Part shown: one piece after another, positions 16,304 to 24,528 of the stretch
Layout of the letters: every line of letters begins with the position of its first letter
Numbering within the stretch: the first letter of the stretch is position 1
Source: a virus
Reading direction: 5' to 3' (one strand)
Length of the DNA stretch: 34,868 bases
Virus record (IMG/VR): IMGVR_UViG_3300020437_000933
Location: 1 to 34,868 of that record
Position numbers and translations under genes: made by a program
The notes under the pieces: model-generated
Database searches by the model: none
Seen by the model: only the letters and a program-made list of their open reading frames with translations
What the model was told of the DNA's origin: nothing

Positions 16304-17079
16304 GTAATGTGGTGATAGGGCACTCACTAGAGTCTGCTCTTTTCGCCTATTATAACCAGTTTTATTTTATTCTCAGTGACAATTTCCAGCCGCTCTTTTT
16401 TGAAGAGTGTCTGGATTTTTCTCTTTTTGGTACCTCGAACAAAAGAGAGATATTGTCTCATACCAAAGATCTTCTAGGTTTTTTGTCTCTCAATTTAGAA
16501 TATCCAGATCTCAAGCAAATAAGAATAAAAGAAAATAAGATAAAATTATTTAGTGACAATCTCTTGTTTGACTTTGAGTTTGATGTGTGTTATATTTGTA
16601 ATACTTTAAATGTGTCTCATGAAAATGCCATTGTGATGGCCAAGCCTGAAACCTACAGAGTTATAGATGACTTTAAAGTGTCTAGAATGGGTAAGGAAGC
16701 GGTGAATGTACAATCACTGTATAGCGAAGATAAACTACTATCAGAAATACATTTTTACAATTCACTAAGGGTGGATGGTTCGAAGTATGTTACTGATATA
16801 ATATCTGTATCTAACTTATCCAAACAAGATCTATATGACTTTGAATACTCAGATACAATTGCAACTTTTAAATTAAGAGATTGTCTAAAGAATATTGGGT
16901 ATATTGGACTAAAAGAGAACTTTATATACAAAAGTGGTAAAACTAAGATAAAAAAAGTTTTGCTAGAGCACCTAAAAAGGTATGTTTTGCCAATAGATAA
17001 TAATCAATATAGAGACTCTGAAATAGTAAAATTTATTAATCCACAAGCAAAAGATTTTATAAATGGATTCGCACCCTAA
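16294..17079 (+). CDS. Hypothetical protein upstream of the nucleotidyltransferase-like gene
   Basis: The 261-residue protein begins at a GTG with AGGAGA 4-9 bases upstream, overlapping the lipoprotein stop by 10 bases. It is rich in Phe, Tyr, Leu and Lys, with alternating strands and helices, and has no signal peptide or clear membrane span. I recognise no catalytic motif. It overlaps the next gene by 17 bases. Tight coupling with the nucleotidyltransferase-like protein suggests the two act together or on the same substrate, but the sequence does not show what that is. Confidence 0.55.
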   Translation: MLLSNVVIGHSLESALFAYYNQFYFILSDNFQPLFFEECLDFSLFGTSNKREILSHTKDLLGFLSLNLEYPDLKQIRIKENKIKLFSDNLLFDFEFDVCYICNTLNVSHENAIVMAKPETYRVIDDFKVSRMGKEAVNVQSLYSEDKLLSEIHFYNSLRVDGSKYVTDIISVSNLSKQDLYDFEYSDTIATFKLRDCLKNIGYIGLKENFIYKSGKTKIKKVLLEHLKRYVLPIDNNQYRDSEIVKFINPQAKDFINGFAP

Positions 17080-17926
17080 AGAAAACGCAGTAAATCCAGT
17101 TGGCATAATTCCATTAGCTGGCCGTGATGATATTCTAGGTTTACCACTGCCAGATTATATGCAGCCTGTTGGTGATGGTATCACTGCTTTAGAACGTTCG
17201 GTATATGAATGTGCTCACGTTGGCTGTAAAACGATATGGATTATTTGTAATGACGATACTTTGCCGGTGATAAAGAAGCGCTTAGGTGATTACGTTATGG
17301 ATCCAATAATATACGACAGTTGGCACTTTAAAAGAATCCCAAATGCTTCAAAAGAATATATACCCATATTTTATACACCAGTTCTCCAGAAAGATAGAAA
17401 TAGAAAAGATACACTAGGCTGGTCAATTTTACATGGTGCCTTGACAGCTTTTATAGTTTCAAAGAAAATTTCAAGGTGGGTGGTACCAACTAGTTACTTT
17501 GTTTCTTTTCCTTTTGGTATAAGTCACCCCAAGCAATTAAAAGAGGTTAGGGCTGATGTTCGCTCCGGTAAGAAAGTTTATGCTTCTTTTGAGGGTAAAA
17601 CTGTTCGTGATGGCTTATACTTGCCGTTTAATTTTACCCCTGATGATTGGCTGCTCTTTAGAAGACAGATCAATGAAAACAATACAGGCGGGGACAAAAG
17701 TATACCCCTAGAAGAAAGGTGGTCAGCAAAGAACTTTACACTTGACAAAATATTTTATCATGATAAAATAGATATATATAAAAAAGTAGAAGTAGAGCAA
17801 TATTACTCTTTAGATTCTTGGGAGGAGTTAAAAGAGTTTTATAGGTCAGACCTTACCATAAGGAAGATGACCAAAACAATGAATAAGCCATTTTTCTTAA
17901 GAAAGGATAAAATTTATGATGGTTGA
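17063..17926 (+). CDS. Nucleotidyltransferase-like protein (GT-A fold)
   Basis: The 287-residue protein begins with the opening of sugar-nucleotide transferases: GIIPLAGRDDILGLPLPDYMQPVGDGITALE (residues 14-44) parallels the usual signature with LAAG...GTR...PK and a following L/I-E helix. A Rossmann-type strand IWIICNDD (58-65) follows. The usual GxGTR is altered to GRDDILG, so substrate or activity may differ. The C-terminal half (about 180-287) is unassigned. A role in nucleotide-sugar or DNA-modification chemistry is plausible, but no glycosyltransferase is adjacent. It overlaps the genes on both sides. Confidence 0.5.
   Translation: MDSHPKENAVNPVGIIPLAGRDDILGLPLPDYMQPVGDGITALERSVYECAHVGCKTIWIICNDDTLPVIKKRLGDYVMDPIIYDSWHFKRIPNASKEYIPIFYTPVLQKDRNRKDTLGWSILHGALTAFIVSKKISRWVVPTSYFVSFPFGISHPKQLKEVRADVRSGKKVYASFEGKTVRDGLYLPFNFTPDDWLLFRRQINENNTGGDKSIPLEERWSAKNFTLDKIFYHDKIDIYKKVEVEQYYSLDSWEELKEFYRSDLTIRKMTKTMNKPFFLRKDKIYDG
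17742..17769 (+). promoter_or_regulatory. Intragenic promoter candidate ahead of dnaE
   Basis: TTGACA (17742-17747), a 16-base spacer and TAAAAT (17764-17769), near the 3' end of the nucleotidyltransferase-like gene and about 150 bases before the small gene that leads into dnaE. The surroundings are AT-rich, so chance matches are easy. Confidence 0.3.
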
Positions 17927-18134
17927 TGATTTTTATGATGACATTCCGTATCACACAAAAGAGGCAGCAGATATGCCTTATGTTTTTAGCGAACTTTCTG
18001 TAGATAAACAGATTTTTTTTCGTGACTTTTTTAATGAAATAGTGGATAATAGAAAACAGAAATTAACATTAATAGATGACTTGGAGCTAATCAAGTCTGA
18101 ATTGGAGGCAGTAATTGCAATCGTCAAGAAATAA
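17916..18134 (+). CDS. Small hypothetical protein preceding dnaE
   Basis: This 72-residue acidic protein is mostly helical (a predicted coiled coil at about 45-70) and starts at ATGATG inside the end of the preceding gene (11-base overlap). It overlaps dnaE by 20 bases and carries the GGAGG that serves the dnaE TTG start, so its translation probably controls dnaE expression. A polymerase-associated subunit is possible from position only. No family recognised. Confidence 0.55.
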   Translation: MMVDDFYDDIPYHTKEAADMPYVFSELSVDKQIFFRDFFNEIVDNRKQKLTLIDDLELIKSELEAVIAIVKK

Positions 18135-21100
18135 TCCCACTATCCCCTTTGTAGGTTTACACGCACACTCTGTGGCAGGTTCACCATTTGATGCACTGGG
18201 TTACCCTGATGAACACATGGACTTTGCGTATGAAAATGGCATGGATGCTTTGGCATTGACTGATCACGGTAATGCCAATGGCCTTGCAGGTCAGGTGTTG
18301 CATGCTAAAAAGATGCAGAAGGAAGGAAAAAACTTTAAGCCGATCTTTGGAGTGGAGGCATACTTTATTCCGTCCGTTGCAAACTGGAAAGAAGATTACG
18401 AAAGAATCAAGTCTGAAGCCAAAAAAAAGTCAGAGTATGAAGCGGAACAGTCAGGCACAACTGTAGAAAACGAAGCTTCTAAGAAAAAGATGAAGTCTGT
18501 GCTCAACCGTCGCCGCCATCTTATCTTGCTTGCACAAAGCCAAGAAGGTCTGCAGAACATCTTTAAGATGATATCTACAAGCTACGTCGGCGACAACTTT
18601 TATCGTTATCCCCGAGTCGATTACGCTCTACTCAAGAAGTATAACAAGGGAGTAATTGCTGCTTCTGCCTGTTTGGGCGGCGTATATGCAGGTAACTACT
18701 GGGAGAACAGAGATGAAGGAGCTGACGCTATTCTAGATGCGATGAGAAAGACGACACAAAAGATGCAGTCTATCTTCGGTGACCGCTGGTATGGTGAGTT
18801 GCAGTGGAACAATGTGCCGGAACAACACGAGCTAAATCAATACATCATTCAGATGCATCATGAGTTTGGAATTGAGCTTATCTCAACTGCCGACTCGCAC
18901 TATTACAATCCAGAGGTCTGGAAGGATAGAGAGTTATACAAGCGTCTTGGTTGGTTGGGCAAAGGACGGCCTGATTATCTGTCGGAAGAGTTGCCTGTTT
19001 CCGTAGAGGAGATTGGATACGAACTATATCCAAAGAATGGTGACCAGATGTGGGAGAGCTACAAGCATTACTCAAAGTTGTGTGGAGTAAAGTATGATGA
19101 TGAGCTAGTAAAAGCGTCAATCGCTAGGACTCATGATATTGCTCACCGACGTATCGAGTCATTCCTTCCGGATAACACTGTACGCCTACCTGATTTTGTT
19201 GTACCAGAAGGTTCGAGCGCAGGCCAGACATTAGCTGCCCTATGTGTTGAGGGTCTCCGCTCTCTGGGACTAGAGAACAGCACAGAGTATGCAGAGCGTC
19301 TACGGTATGAGGTTGACATTATCGACGACAGAGGTTTCTCTAAATATTTCTTGACTATGAAGGCTATATCAGACATGGCTGTTGAGAAACAGTTAGTTGG
19401 TCCTGGTCGAGGTTCTGCAGCCGGCTCGTTGGTATCTTATGTATTAGGTATCACTCAGGTTGACCCAATCAAGTATGGCCTTCAGTTTGAAAGGTTTTTG
19501 ACTAAGGGTGGCTCAGGCTATCCAGATATTGACTACGATGTTTCTGATCCGATGGTGCTCAAGGAACACCTGATTGACCAGTGGGGTGATGATACTGTGG
19601 TGCCTATTACCAACTGGAACACCCTCCAGTTACGCTCTTTGATTAAGGATATTTCAAAGTTTTACGGAATTGAATTCACAGAAGTCAATAATGTAACGAG
19701 CAAGATGGTGCATGAGGCTACGCCTTTGGCCAAGAAAGCTCACGGTATTACAGCTGGAGTCTATGCCCCAACTTTTGAAGAATTGATGATGTATTCGGAA
19801 ACACTGCAAAAGTTCTTGCAAAAGTATCCACACATCAAAACACACGTTGAAGCGCTGTATGGCCAAACTCGGTCAGCTAGTCGACACGCTGGTGGCGTTG
19901 TGATCGGCGAGCGTTTAGACGAATGGATGCCACTGATCAACTCTGGTGGAGTCCGTCAGACGCCGTGGTCAGAAGGTCAGAACGTTCGCCATCTGGAGCC
20001 CATGGGCTTTATTAAGTTTGACATTCTTGGTTTGGCTTCTCTTAGGATGGTAGAAGGCGCCATAGACAGAATCCTTAGAAGACATCACGGAGTTAACTCT
20101 CCAACTTTCGACCAGATTAAATCTTTCTACGATGAGCATCTCCACCCAGACAAGATTGATTTGGATGATAGTGAAGTTTGGCAAAACATCTTCCACGAAG
20201 GCAAATGGGCAGGTATCTTTCAGTTTACAGAAGGTGGAGCCCAATCTTTTTGCAAGAATGCAAAGCCAGATAATATTACTGACTTGGCTGCTATCACATC
20301 TATTTATCGTCCCGGACCATTATCGGCCGGTGTTGATAAGATGTTCATCGGCGCAAAGCAAGAACCAGATGAGGTAGAATACCTTAATGATACTGTTCGC
20401 TCTGTAACAGAAGAGACTTATGGATTTCTTATCTTCCAAGAGCAGATTGCTATGTTGGCTCACAAACTAGGTAAGAACTTGACCCTAGACGAGGGCAACA
20501 AGCTTCGCAAGCTGTTAACCAAGAAGGGAACAGGGGCAGTAGCAGAAGAGAAAGACAAGATATTTCAGAAATTCAAGACCGGGTGTGTAGAGAAAGGTAT
20601 GCTCGAAAGCGAAGCCAGAGAGCTTTGGCAGACCTTTGAATATTTCTCTGGATATGGATTTAATAAATCCCACGCAGTTTCCTATTGTATTCTATCTTAT
20701 CAGTGTGCTTGGCTTCTTAACTATTATCCGGCTGAATGGCTCGCCGCCTTCTTGGACAAGGAGCCTGAAACCAGAAAGGAACGTGCCATTGCTACTGCAA
20801 AGTCTTTGGGCTATAAAGTTGAGCCACTTAATGTTAACACTTCCGGAACTGTCTGGGAGATTGACGAGACAGGTAACACTTTGATCCAGCCACTGACTTC
20901 AATCAAAGGCTTAGGCGACAAGGCGATTGAACAAATTATCAATCATCGCCCATTCAATACTATTGAGGAGTTTTTGTTTCACCCTGAGATTGTTTACTCA
21001 AAGCTTAATAAGAAATCCATTCATGCACTGACACTGGCACAGGCAATGAACGACCTTGTTGATGACAGGTTCTCAGGTCTTAGGCACTTCCACTCGGCAG

Positions 21101-21549
21101 TTGCAGTAGACAGACCAAGAAAACCAAAGAACCTTGAAGAGAATATAACCAAGTATGAACCAGAGGGAGACTTCTCAGAAGAAGAGAAGCTAGAGTATCT
21201 AGTTAGTCTGACAGGTGTCTTTCCTATTAGTTCTGTTGTCACGACCAGAGTAAGACAAAAGTTGGACGAGCTTTACATTCCGCCTATTTCAGAATTTGAT
21301 CCAGACCTGGGAGTAACTTGGTTTATTCCGCGTGAGTGTAAACTTAAAAAGTCTAAAAACGGTAAAAACTTCTATGTAGTTAAGGTGATTGATGATAACA
21401 ACGAGACAACAACCATTCGATGTTGGGGTGTTGATCCAGATAAAGATGTGGTTCATATTAACAGGCCGTATATGGCCAGGCTGAAATATGATCCAAACTG
21501 GGGATTCTCCACGTTTAGTGTTAGAAAAATGTTTAAGTTATTGGCATAA
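18115..21549 (+). CDS. dnaE: DNA polymerase III alpha subunit (family C)
   Basis: The 1144-residue protein is a full-length DnaE. The N-terminal PHP domain keeps metal-ligand-like HAH (H16, H18) and TDHG (D50, H51). Polymerase-core signatures are GPGRGSAAGSLVSYVLGI (429-446) and PDIDYD (470-475; D471, D473), the third catalytic Asp is D636 in IKFDILGL, and HAGGVVI is at 591-597. A C-terminal OB-like region (about 1080-1144) follows. The start is a TTG at 18115 with GGAGG 6 bases upstream; the first ATG in frame would remove the PHP metal ligands, so TTG is preferred. It is probably the main phage replicase. The intact PHP residues, lost in E. coli, suggest built-in proofreading or a metal-stabilised fold. 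No clamp or clamp loader is visible in this window. Confidence 0.96.
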   Translation: MQSSRNNPTIPFVGLHAHSVAGSPFDALGYPDEHMDFAYENGMDALALTDHGNANGLAGQVLHAKKMQKEGKNFKPIFGVEAYFIPSVANWKEDYERIKSEAKKKSEYEAEQSGTTVENEASKKKMKSVLNRRRHLILLAQSQEGLQNIFKMISTSYVGDNFYRYPRVDYALLKKYNKGVIAASACLGGVYAGNYWENRDEGADAILDAMRKTTQKMQSIFGDRWYGELQWNNVPEQHELNQYIIQMHHEFGIELISTADSHYYNPEVWKDRELYKRLGWLGKGRPDYLSEELPVSVEEIGYELYPKNGDQMWESYKHYSKLCGVKYDDELVKASIARTHDIAHRRIESFLPDNTVRLPDFVVPEGSSAGQTLAALCVEGLRSLGLENSTEYAERLRYEVDIIDDRGFSKYFLTMKAISDMAVEKQLVGPGRGSAAGSLVSYVLGITQVDPIKYGLQFERFLTKGGSGYPDIDYDVSDPMVLKEHLIDQWGDDTVVPITNWNTLQLRSLIKDISKFYGIEFTEVNNVTSKMVHEATPLAKKAHGITAGVYAPTFEELMMYSETLQKFLQKYPHIKTHVEALYGQTRSASRHAGGVVIGERLDEWMPLINSGGVRQTPWSEGQNVRHLEPMGFIKFDILGLASLRMVEGAIDRILRRHHGVNSPTFDQIKSFYDEHLHPDKIDLDDSEVWQNIFHEGKWAGIFQFTEGGAQSFCKNAKPDNITDLAAITSIYRPGPLSAGVDKMFIGAKQEPDEVEYLNDTVRSVTEETYGFLIFQEQIAMLAHKLGKNLTLDEGNKLRKLLTKKGTGAVAEEKDKIFQKFKTGCVEKGMLESEARELWQTFEYFSGYGFNKSHAVSYCILSYQCAWLLNYYPAEWLAAFLDKEPETRKERAIATAKSLGYKVEPLNVNTSGTVWEIDETGNTLIQPLTSIKGLGDKAIEQIINHRPFNTIEEFLFHPEIVYSKLNKKSIHALTLAQAMNDLVDDRFSGLRHFHSAVAVDRPRKPKNLEENITKYEPEGDFSEEEKLEYLVSLTGVFPISSVVTTRVRQKLDELYIPPISEFDPDLGVTWFIPRECKLKKSKNGKNFYVVKVIDDNNETTTIRCWGVDPDKDVVHINRPYMARLKYDPNWGFSTFSVRKMFKLLA

Positions 21550-21561
21550 AGGAGAAAGAAA

Positions 21562-22209
21562 ATGGCAAGATTAACTGGACTTTCAGCAAAGATTATGGTA
21601 AAACAATACAAGGATGCTTTCGCAAAGAAAGGGTATGCATTCTTTGAGAATGGAGATTATAATTTGAATATTGTTGGAGTTAGAAATGACTCTGGGGACG
21701 CAACAAAGTTTGATGATTTTCTAAATGTATTATACAAGATTGATGGAGAGTGGGTTTGCGACGTGTACCCGGCAACAACAGAGCCCGGCGAGAAGATATT
21801 GAAGTTGCCAATAAAGCAGGTTAGACACAAAGGTACAGCCATTCTTGTTCCTGATCAATACCGAAGTACATATAAGATTGGACCCCATGGTCCAAGACGC
21901 TACACCGCCCTTATCCAGCGCGGTGACAAGGTAAGGGTCTGGCGAGATAATAATAGAGACAATGTGCCAGATTACCATGGCCCAGAGGAAAAAGGCTGGT
22001 TTGGCATCAACATCCACAAACATAGTGGTCCTGGCGCAAGAGTCAATACAGGCGGCTCTTCAGCTGGATGCCAAGTGTTTAAGAACACGCCTGATTTTTA
22101 TCAATTTATGGACACTTGCCAGGAAGCGGCAGATAAATGGGGTAATAGCTTTACCTATACCCTTGTAGAGGAACGAGACTTAACACCAGTTATAGAAGGA
22201 GTATGTTAA
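21562..22209 (+). CDS. Putative cell-wall-active protein, YkuD/endolysin-like
   Basis: The 215-residue protein ends in a motif set typical of L,D-transpeptidase-like and related phage lysis proteins: FGINIHKH (148-154) followed by GGSSAGCQVF (164-173), with candidate catalytic H152 and C170, then a helix and a closing FTYTLVEE strand pattern. The N-terminal 60 residues, including GLSAKIMVKQYKDAF, resemble a small helical wall-binding or accessory region. There is no signal peptide, so release would need a holin. AAAGGAGA precedes the ATG. It could cut or crosslink peptidoglycan; endolysin is the likelier use in a phage. The class is inferred from the His/SxGC pattern and is moderately sure. 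Confidence 0.55.
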   Translation: MARLTGLSAKIMVKQYKDAFAKKGYAFFENGDYNLNIVGVRNDSGDATKFDDFLNVLYKIDGEWVCDVYPATTEPGEKILKLPIKQVRHKGTAILVPDQYRSTYKIGPHGPRRYTALIQRGDKVRVWRDNNRDNVPDYHGPEEKGWFGINIHKHSGPGARVNTGGSSAGCQVFKNTPDFYQFMDTCQEAADKWGNSFTYTLVEERDLTPVIEGVC

Positions 22210-22679
22210 TGATTTTTGATGAAGTAAATAAGGTTAGGGTTTTTAAAACCAACCCACAAGCAAAGTTGCCAGACAGGGCACACGGAACAGATGCGGGGAT
22301 GGACTTCTTCTTTTGTCCCGACTCTAATACAGCAGCAGTTAGAGTAGAGCCAAATAGAAGTGTCTTGCTCGGTACAGGTATTAAAATGGAAGTACCAACA
22401 GGGTGCATGCTTCAGATTATGAATAAGTCAGGGGTTGCCAGCAAGAAACAGCTGGTTACAGGCGCCTGTGTCGTGGATGAAGGATACGACGGAGAAATTT
22501 TTGTAAACCTACAAAATATTGGGAAAGAAACACAATACATTTCACCGGGTCAAAAAATAGCACAAGGTGTTTTTGTTAGGATTGAGAAACCAATTCTTTG
22601 GGAAATCAAGGAAGACAGTGTTTATGGTGGCAAAACAGCTAGAGGTGCCGGTGCCCTAGGTTCTACTGGAGATTCATAA
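22209..22679 (+). CDS. dut: dUTPase (trimeric dUTP diphosphatase)
   Basis: The 156-residue protein shows all five dUTPase motifs: AGMDFFF (29-35), NKSGVAS (72-78), GACVVDEGYDGEIFVNLQN (85-103), PGQKIAQGVF (113-122) and the Gly-rich tail ARGAGALGSTG (144-154). Motif II has NKSG where RSG is usual, a small change near the phosphate site. It converts dUTP to dUMP, keeping uracil out of DNA and feeding ThyX. Two ATGs are possible, at 22203 and 22209. I prefer 22209 because it stands at proper distance from AAGGA and overlaps the upstream stop as TAATG, while 22203 is only 2 bases from it. Confidence 0.95.
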   Translation: MIFDEVNKVRVFKTNPQAKLPDRAHGTDAGMDFFFCPDSNTAAVRVEPNRSVLLGTGIKMEVPTGCMLQIMNKSGVASKKQLVTGACVVDEGYDGEIFVNLQNIGKETQYISPGQKIAQGVFVRIEKPILWEIKEDSVYGGKTARGAGALGSTGDS

Positions 22680-22930
22680 TGGGGCTCGCAAGAAAGATTA
22701 GGAGAAAGCAGATGAATACTGCGCGCAAGCAATTCTTCAAAGATTTTAAAAAGAAGATGAACCAATTTAAACTTATGGTTGCCTGTAATGCCTGCGGCCG
22801 CAGACCTGAACAAGGCGAGAACATAGACGATTGGAAGATAAACAAAGAGAGTGAAAATATAGACTTGCTTTGTACCGATTGTTTTGAAAATGAAGAGGTA
22901 TGGAACAATGAAGTTCAAACAAACTTATAG
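22679..22930 (+). CDS. Small zinc-ribbon-like protein
   Basis: The 83-residue protein has a basic N-terminal helix (1-30) and two CxxC pairs, CNAC (36-39) and CTDC (65-68), spaced as in a zinc ribbon. The start overlaps the dUTPase stop as TAATG, and its end overlaps the next gene by 23 bases. A nucleic-acid-binding role is suggested by the basic helix and zinc site, but the family is not recognised. Confidence 0.65.
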   Translation: MGLARKIRRKQMNTARKQFFKDFKKKMNQFKLMVACNACGRRPEQGENIDDWKINKESENIDLLCTDCFENEEVWNNEVQTNL

Positions 22931-23945
22931 TTTTGATGATTTACTGCTGGTCCCGGCTAAGAGCGACATCGAAAGCAGAGATGAAGTATCATTATCATCA
23001 AAAATAGCAGATTGTGAGTTTAGTATTCCAATCATTGCTAGTCCGATGGACACAGTTACAGAGTCTGATATGATGTATGCGATGGCTAAACTAGGAGGAT
23101 TGGGTGTTCTTCACAGGTACAACCCACCAGTTAAACAGGCAAGTATCTTTGCAGACACCAGGATGAGGCTCGAAGAGGAGAATCACAGCTACTCTTCTAA
23201 GTTATCTGTTGCTATTGGTTCAACTGACGACTTTGAAAAAAGAGCCAAATTGCTAGTAGAGAATGGTGTTAGGATTCTTTGCCTAGACGTGGCACACGGC
23301 CACCACTGCTTAACCGAAAGGGCTATTAAGACATTGAAGGATAGCCACGGAGAGCAGGTAATTATAATGGCTGGTAATATAGCAACCCCAGAAGCTTATC
23401 ATGATTTATCTACGTGGGGCGCAGATGCTGTCAGGATTGGAATTGGAGGAGGGTCCATCTGCTCGACAAGGATTCAAACCGGTCACGGTATGCCTACCTT
23501 GCAGTCTGTGATGGACTGTGCTAGTATGGATGGTGCAGCCATTATAGCTGACGGTGGTATCAAAACTGCCGGCGACATAGTTAAGGCACTTGCAGCCGGA
23601 GCAGATTTTGTTATGCTTGGTTCTATGCTGGCAGGGACCGATGAGTCCCCAGGTGATGTTATTAGTTCAAACGAAGATATGAAATATAAAGTGTACCGAG
23701 GCATGGCTTCTGTGGAGGCGCAGGTTGACTGGAGAGGAAAGGCGCGCTCGCTAGAGGGGATATCAACCACTATTCCATATAAAGGAAGTGTTATTGATAT
23801 AGTCAGAAATTTAGAAAGTAACATTAAGTCAGGTTTTTCTTATTCTGGTGCTAGAAGCATTACCGAGCTGCAAGCCAAAGCAAACTTTATTCAGCAAAGT
23901 TCAGCCGGCCAATTAGAGTCTAGTACACATATTTTAAAGAGATGA
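22908..23945 (+). CDS. IMP dehydrogenase/GMP reductase family enzyme
   Basis: The 345-residue TIM-barrel protein begins with the family opening [15 protein letters not shown] (7-21) and has the catalytic-loop Cys in GGGSICSTR (C185). Later motifs are [39 protein letters not shown] and a YKGSV-type flap. The CBS domain typical of bacterial IMPDH is absent, giving a length like Gua[11 protein letters not shown] resembles GMP reductase, while the tail [17 protein letters not shown]...ES resembles IMPDH. I therefore cannot say whether it makes XMP from IMP or IMP from GMP. The start is the ATG at 22908 (GAGGT 8 bases before). Either activity would tune guanine nucleotide supply in infected cells. 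Confidence 0.88.
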   Translation: MKFKQTYSFDDLLLVPAKSDIESRDEVSLSSKIADCEFSIPIIASPMDTVTESDMMYAMAKLGGLGVLHRYNPPVKQASIFADTRMRLEEENHSYSSKLSVAIGSTDDFEKRAKLLVENGVRILCLDVAHGHHCLTERAIKTLKDSHGEQVIIMAGNIATPEAYHDLSTWGADAVRIGIGGGSICSTRIQTGHGMPTLQSVMDCASMDGAAIIADGGIKTAGDIVKALAAGADFVMLGSMLAGTDESPGDVISSNEDMKYKVYRGMASVEAQVDWRGKARSLEGISTTIPYKGSVIDIVRNLESNIKSGFSYSGARSITELQAKANFIQQSSAGQLESSTHILKR

Positions 23946-24253
23946 TAGAAAAAAAGATAGTTTTTCTTGACACTGACGACCAGCATGCTAGAATGATTAC
24001 AAGGCTTAGGTATGATAGGCTAACACAGGGTAACTTTTTCCGCGGCCTTATAGAGTTGTATGTTGAAAATGACATTGATATGGCTAGGATCGTCGAAAAG
24101 ATAAAAGAGAATAAGACAACCATGGGCAAAAGAAAAAGAAAATATTCTTTAAAAGAAATACAACAAGGAGAAGAAATGAAGAAAGATTTTGGACTTTCGG
24201 AAGATGAGAAGAATTTTGTTTTTGATTTAATAGAAGAGGATTTTGAAGATTAA
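23942..24253 (+). CDS. Small protein with a possible ribbon-helix-helix segment
   Basis: This 103-residue protein starts as ATGA on the preceding stop. Residues about 5-45 (KIVFLDTDDQHARMITRLRY, then RLTQGNFFRGLIELYVEND) form a strand followed by two helices like a ribbon-helix-helix DNA-binding domain, and the second half is strongly charged with two Glu/Lys-rich helices. The next gene encodes a sigma region 4-like protein, so a transcription-related pair is possible. The fold call is weak. Confidence 0.5.
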   Translation: MIEKKIVFLDTDDQHARMITRLRYDRLTQGNFFRGLIELYVENDIDMARIVEKIKENKTTMGKRKRKYSLKEIQQGEEMKKDFGLSEDEKNFVFDLIEEDFED

Positions 24254-24254
24254 T

Positions 24255-24458
24255 ATGCCTAAAGAATGCTGCAAACAAGAGGACAATAGATGCTGGATAG
24301 ATTATCCAGAAGATGATAACTGTATATACACAGCGATTGAAAAGCACGGTGCAATGACATTGCATGAAGTTTCAAAGAGGTTAGGGATATCTTTAGTAAG
24401 AGTTTCACAGATAGAAAAGCAGGCGTTAGCTAAACTTGCGAAGAGAATAAAAAAATGA
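24255..24458 (+). CDS. Stand-alone sigma-70 region 4-like DNA-binding protein
   Basis: This 67-residue protein starts at the ATG at 24255, one base after the preceding stop; an in-frame TTG 12 bases earlier is too close to its Shine-Dalgarno. Residues 34-62 (MTLHEVSKRLGISLVRVSQI then EKQALAKLAKR) closely match the sigma-70 region 4 HTH (TLEEVGKRLGLSRERVRQIE), including the RVSQIEKQAL recognition helix. Before it is a Cys cluster (C5, C6, C13, C23) that could bind metal. No region 2 is present, so it cannot be a complete sigma factor. It may bind -35 sequences or the RNA polymerase flap and redirect host transcription, as small phage proteins do. Function inferred. Confidence 0.75.
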   Translation: MPKECCKQEDNRCWIDYPEDDNCIYTAIEKHGAMTLHEVSKRLGISLVRVSQIEKQALAKLAKRIKK

Positions 24459-24475
24459 TTTTATAAAACACAAAG

Positions 24476-24484
24476 ACTATTTAT
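24476..24484 (+). promoter_or_regulatory. ACTATTTAT element upstream of the acidic head-like gene
   Basis: This 9-base string occurs 45 bases before the acidic-protein start, in an AT-rich 70-base gap. The same string occurs at 31075-31083, ahead of the 607-aa protein that also looks like a head component. It could be part of a late promoter, but spacing to the start codons differs and the match may be chance. Confidence 0.2.
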
Positions 24485-24528
24485 TATTGTATTTTACACC
24501 ATCTTTATGTGAAAAGGAGATATTTTAA

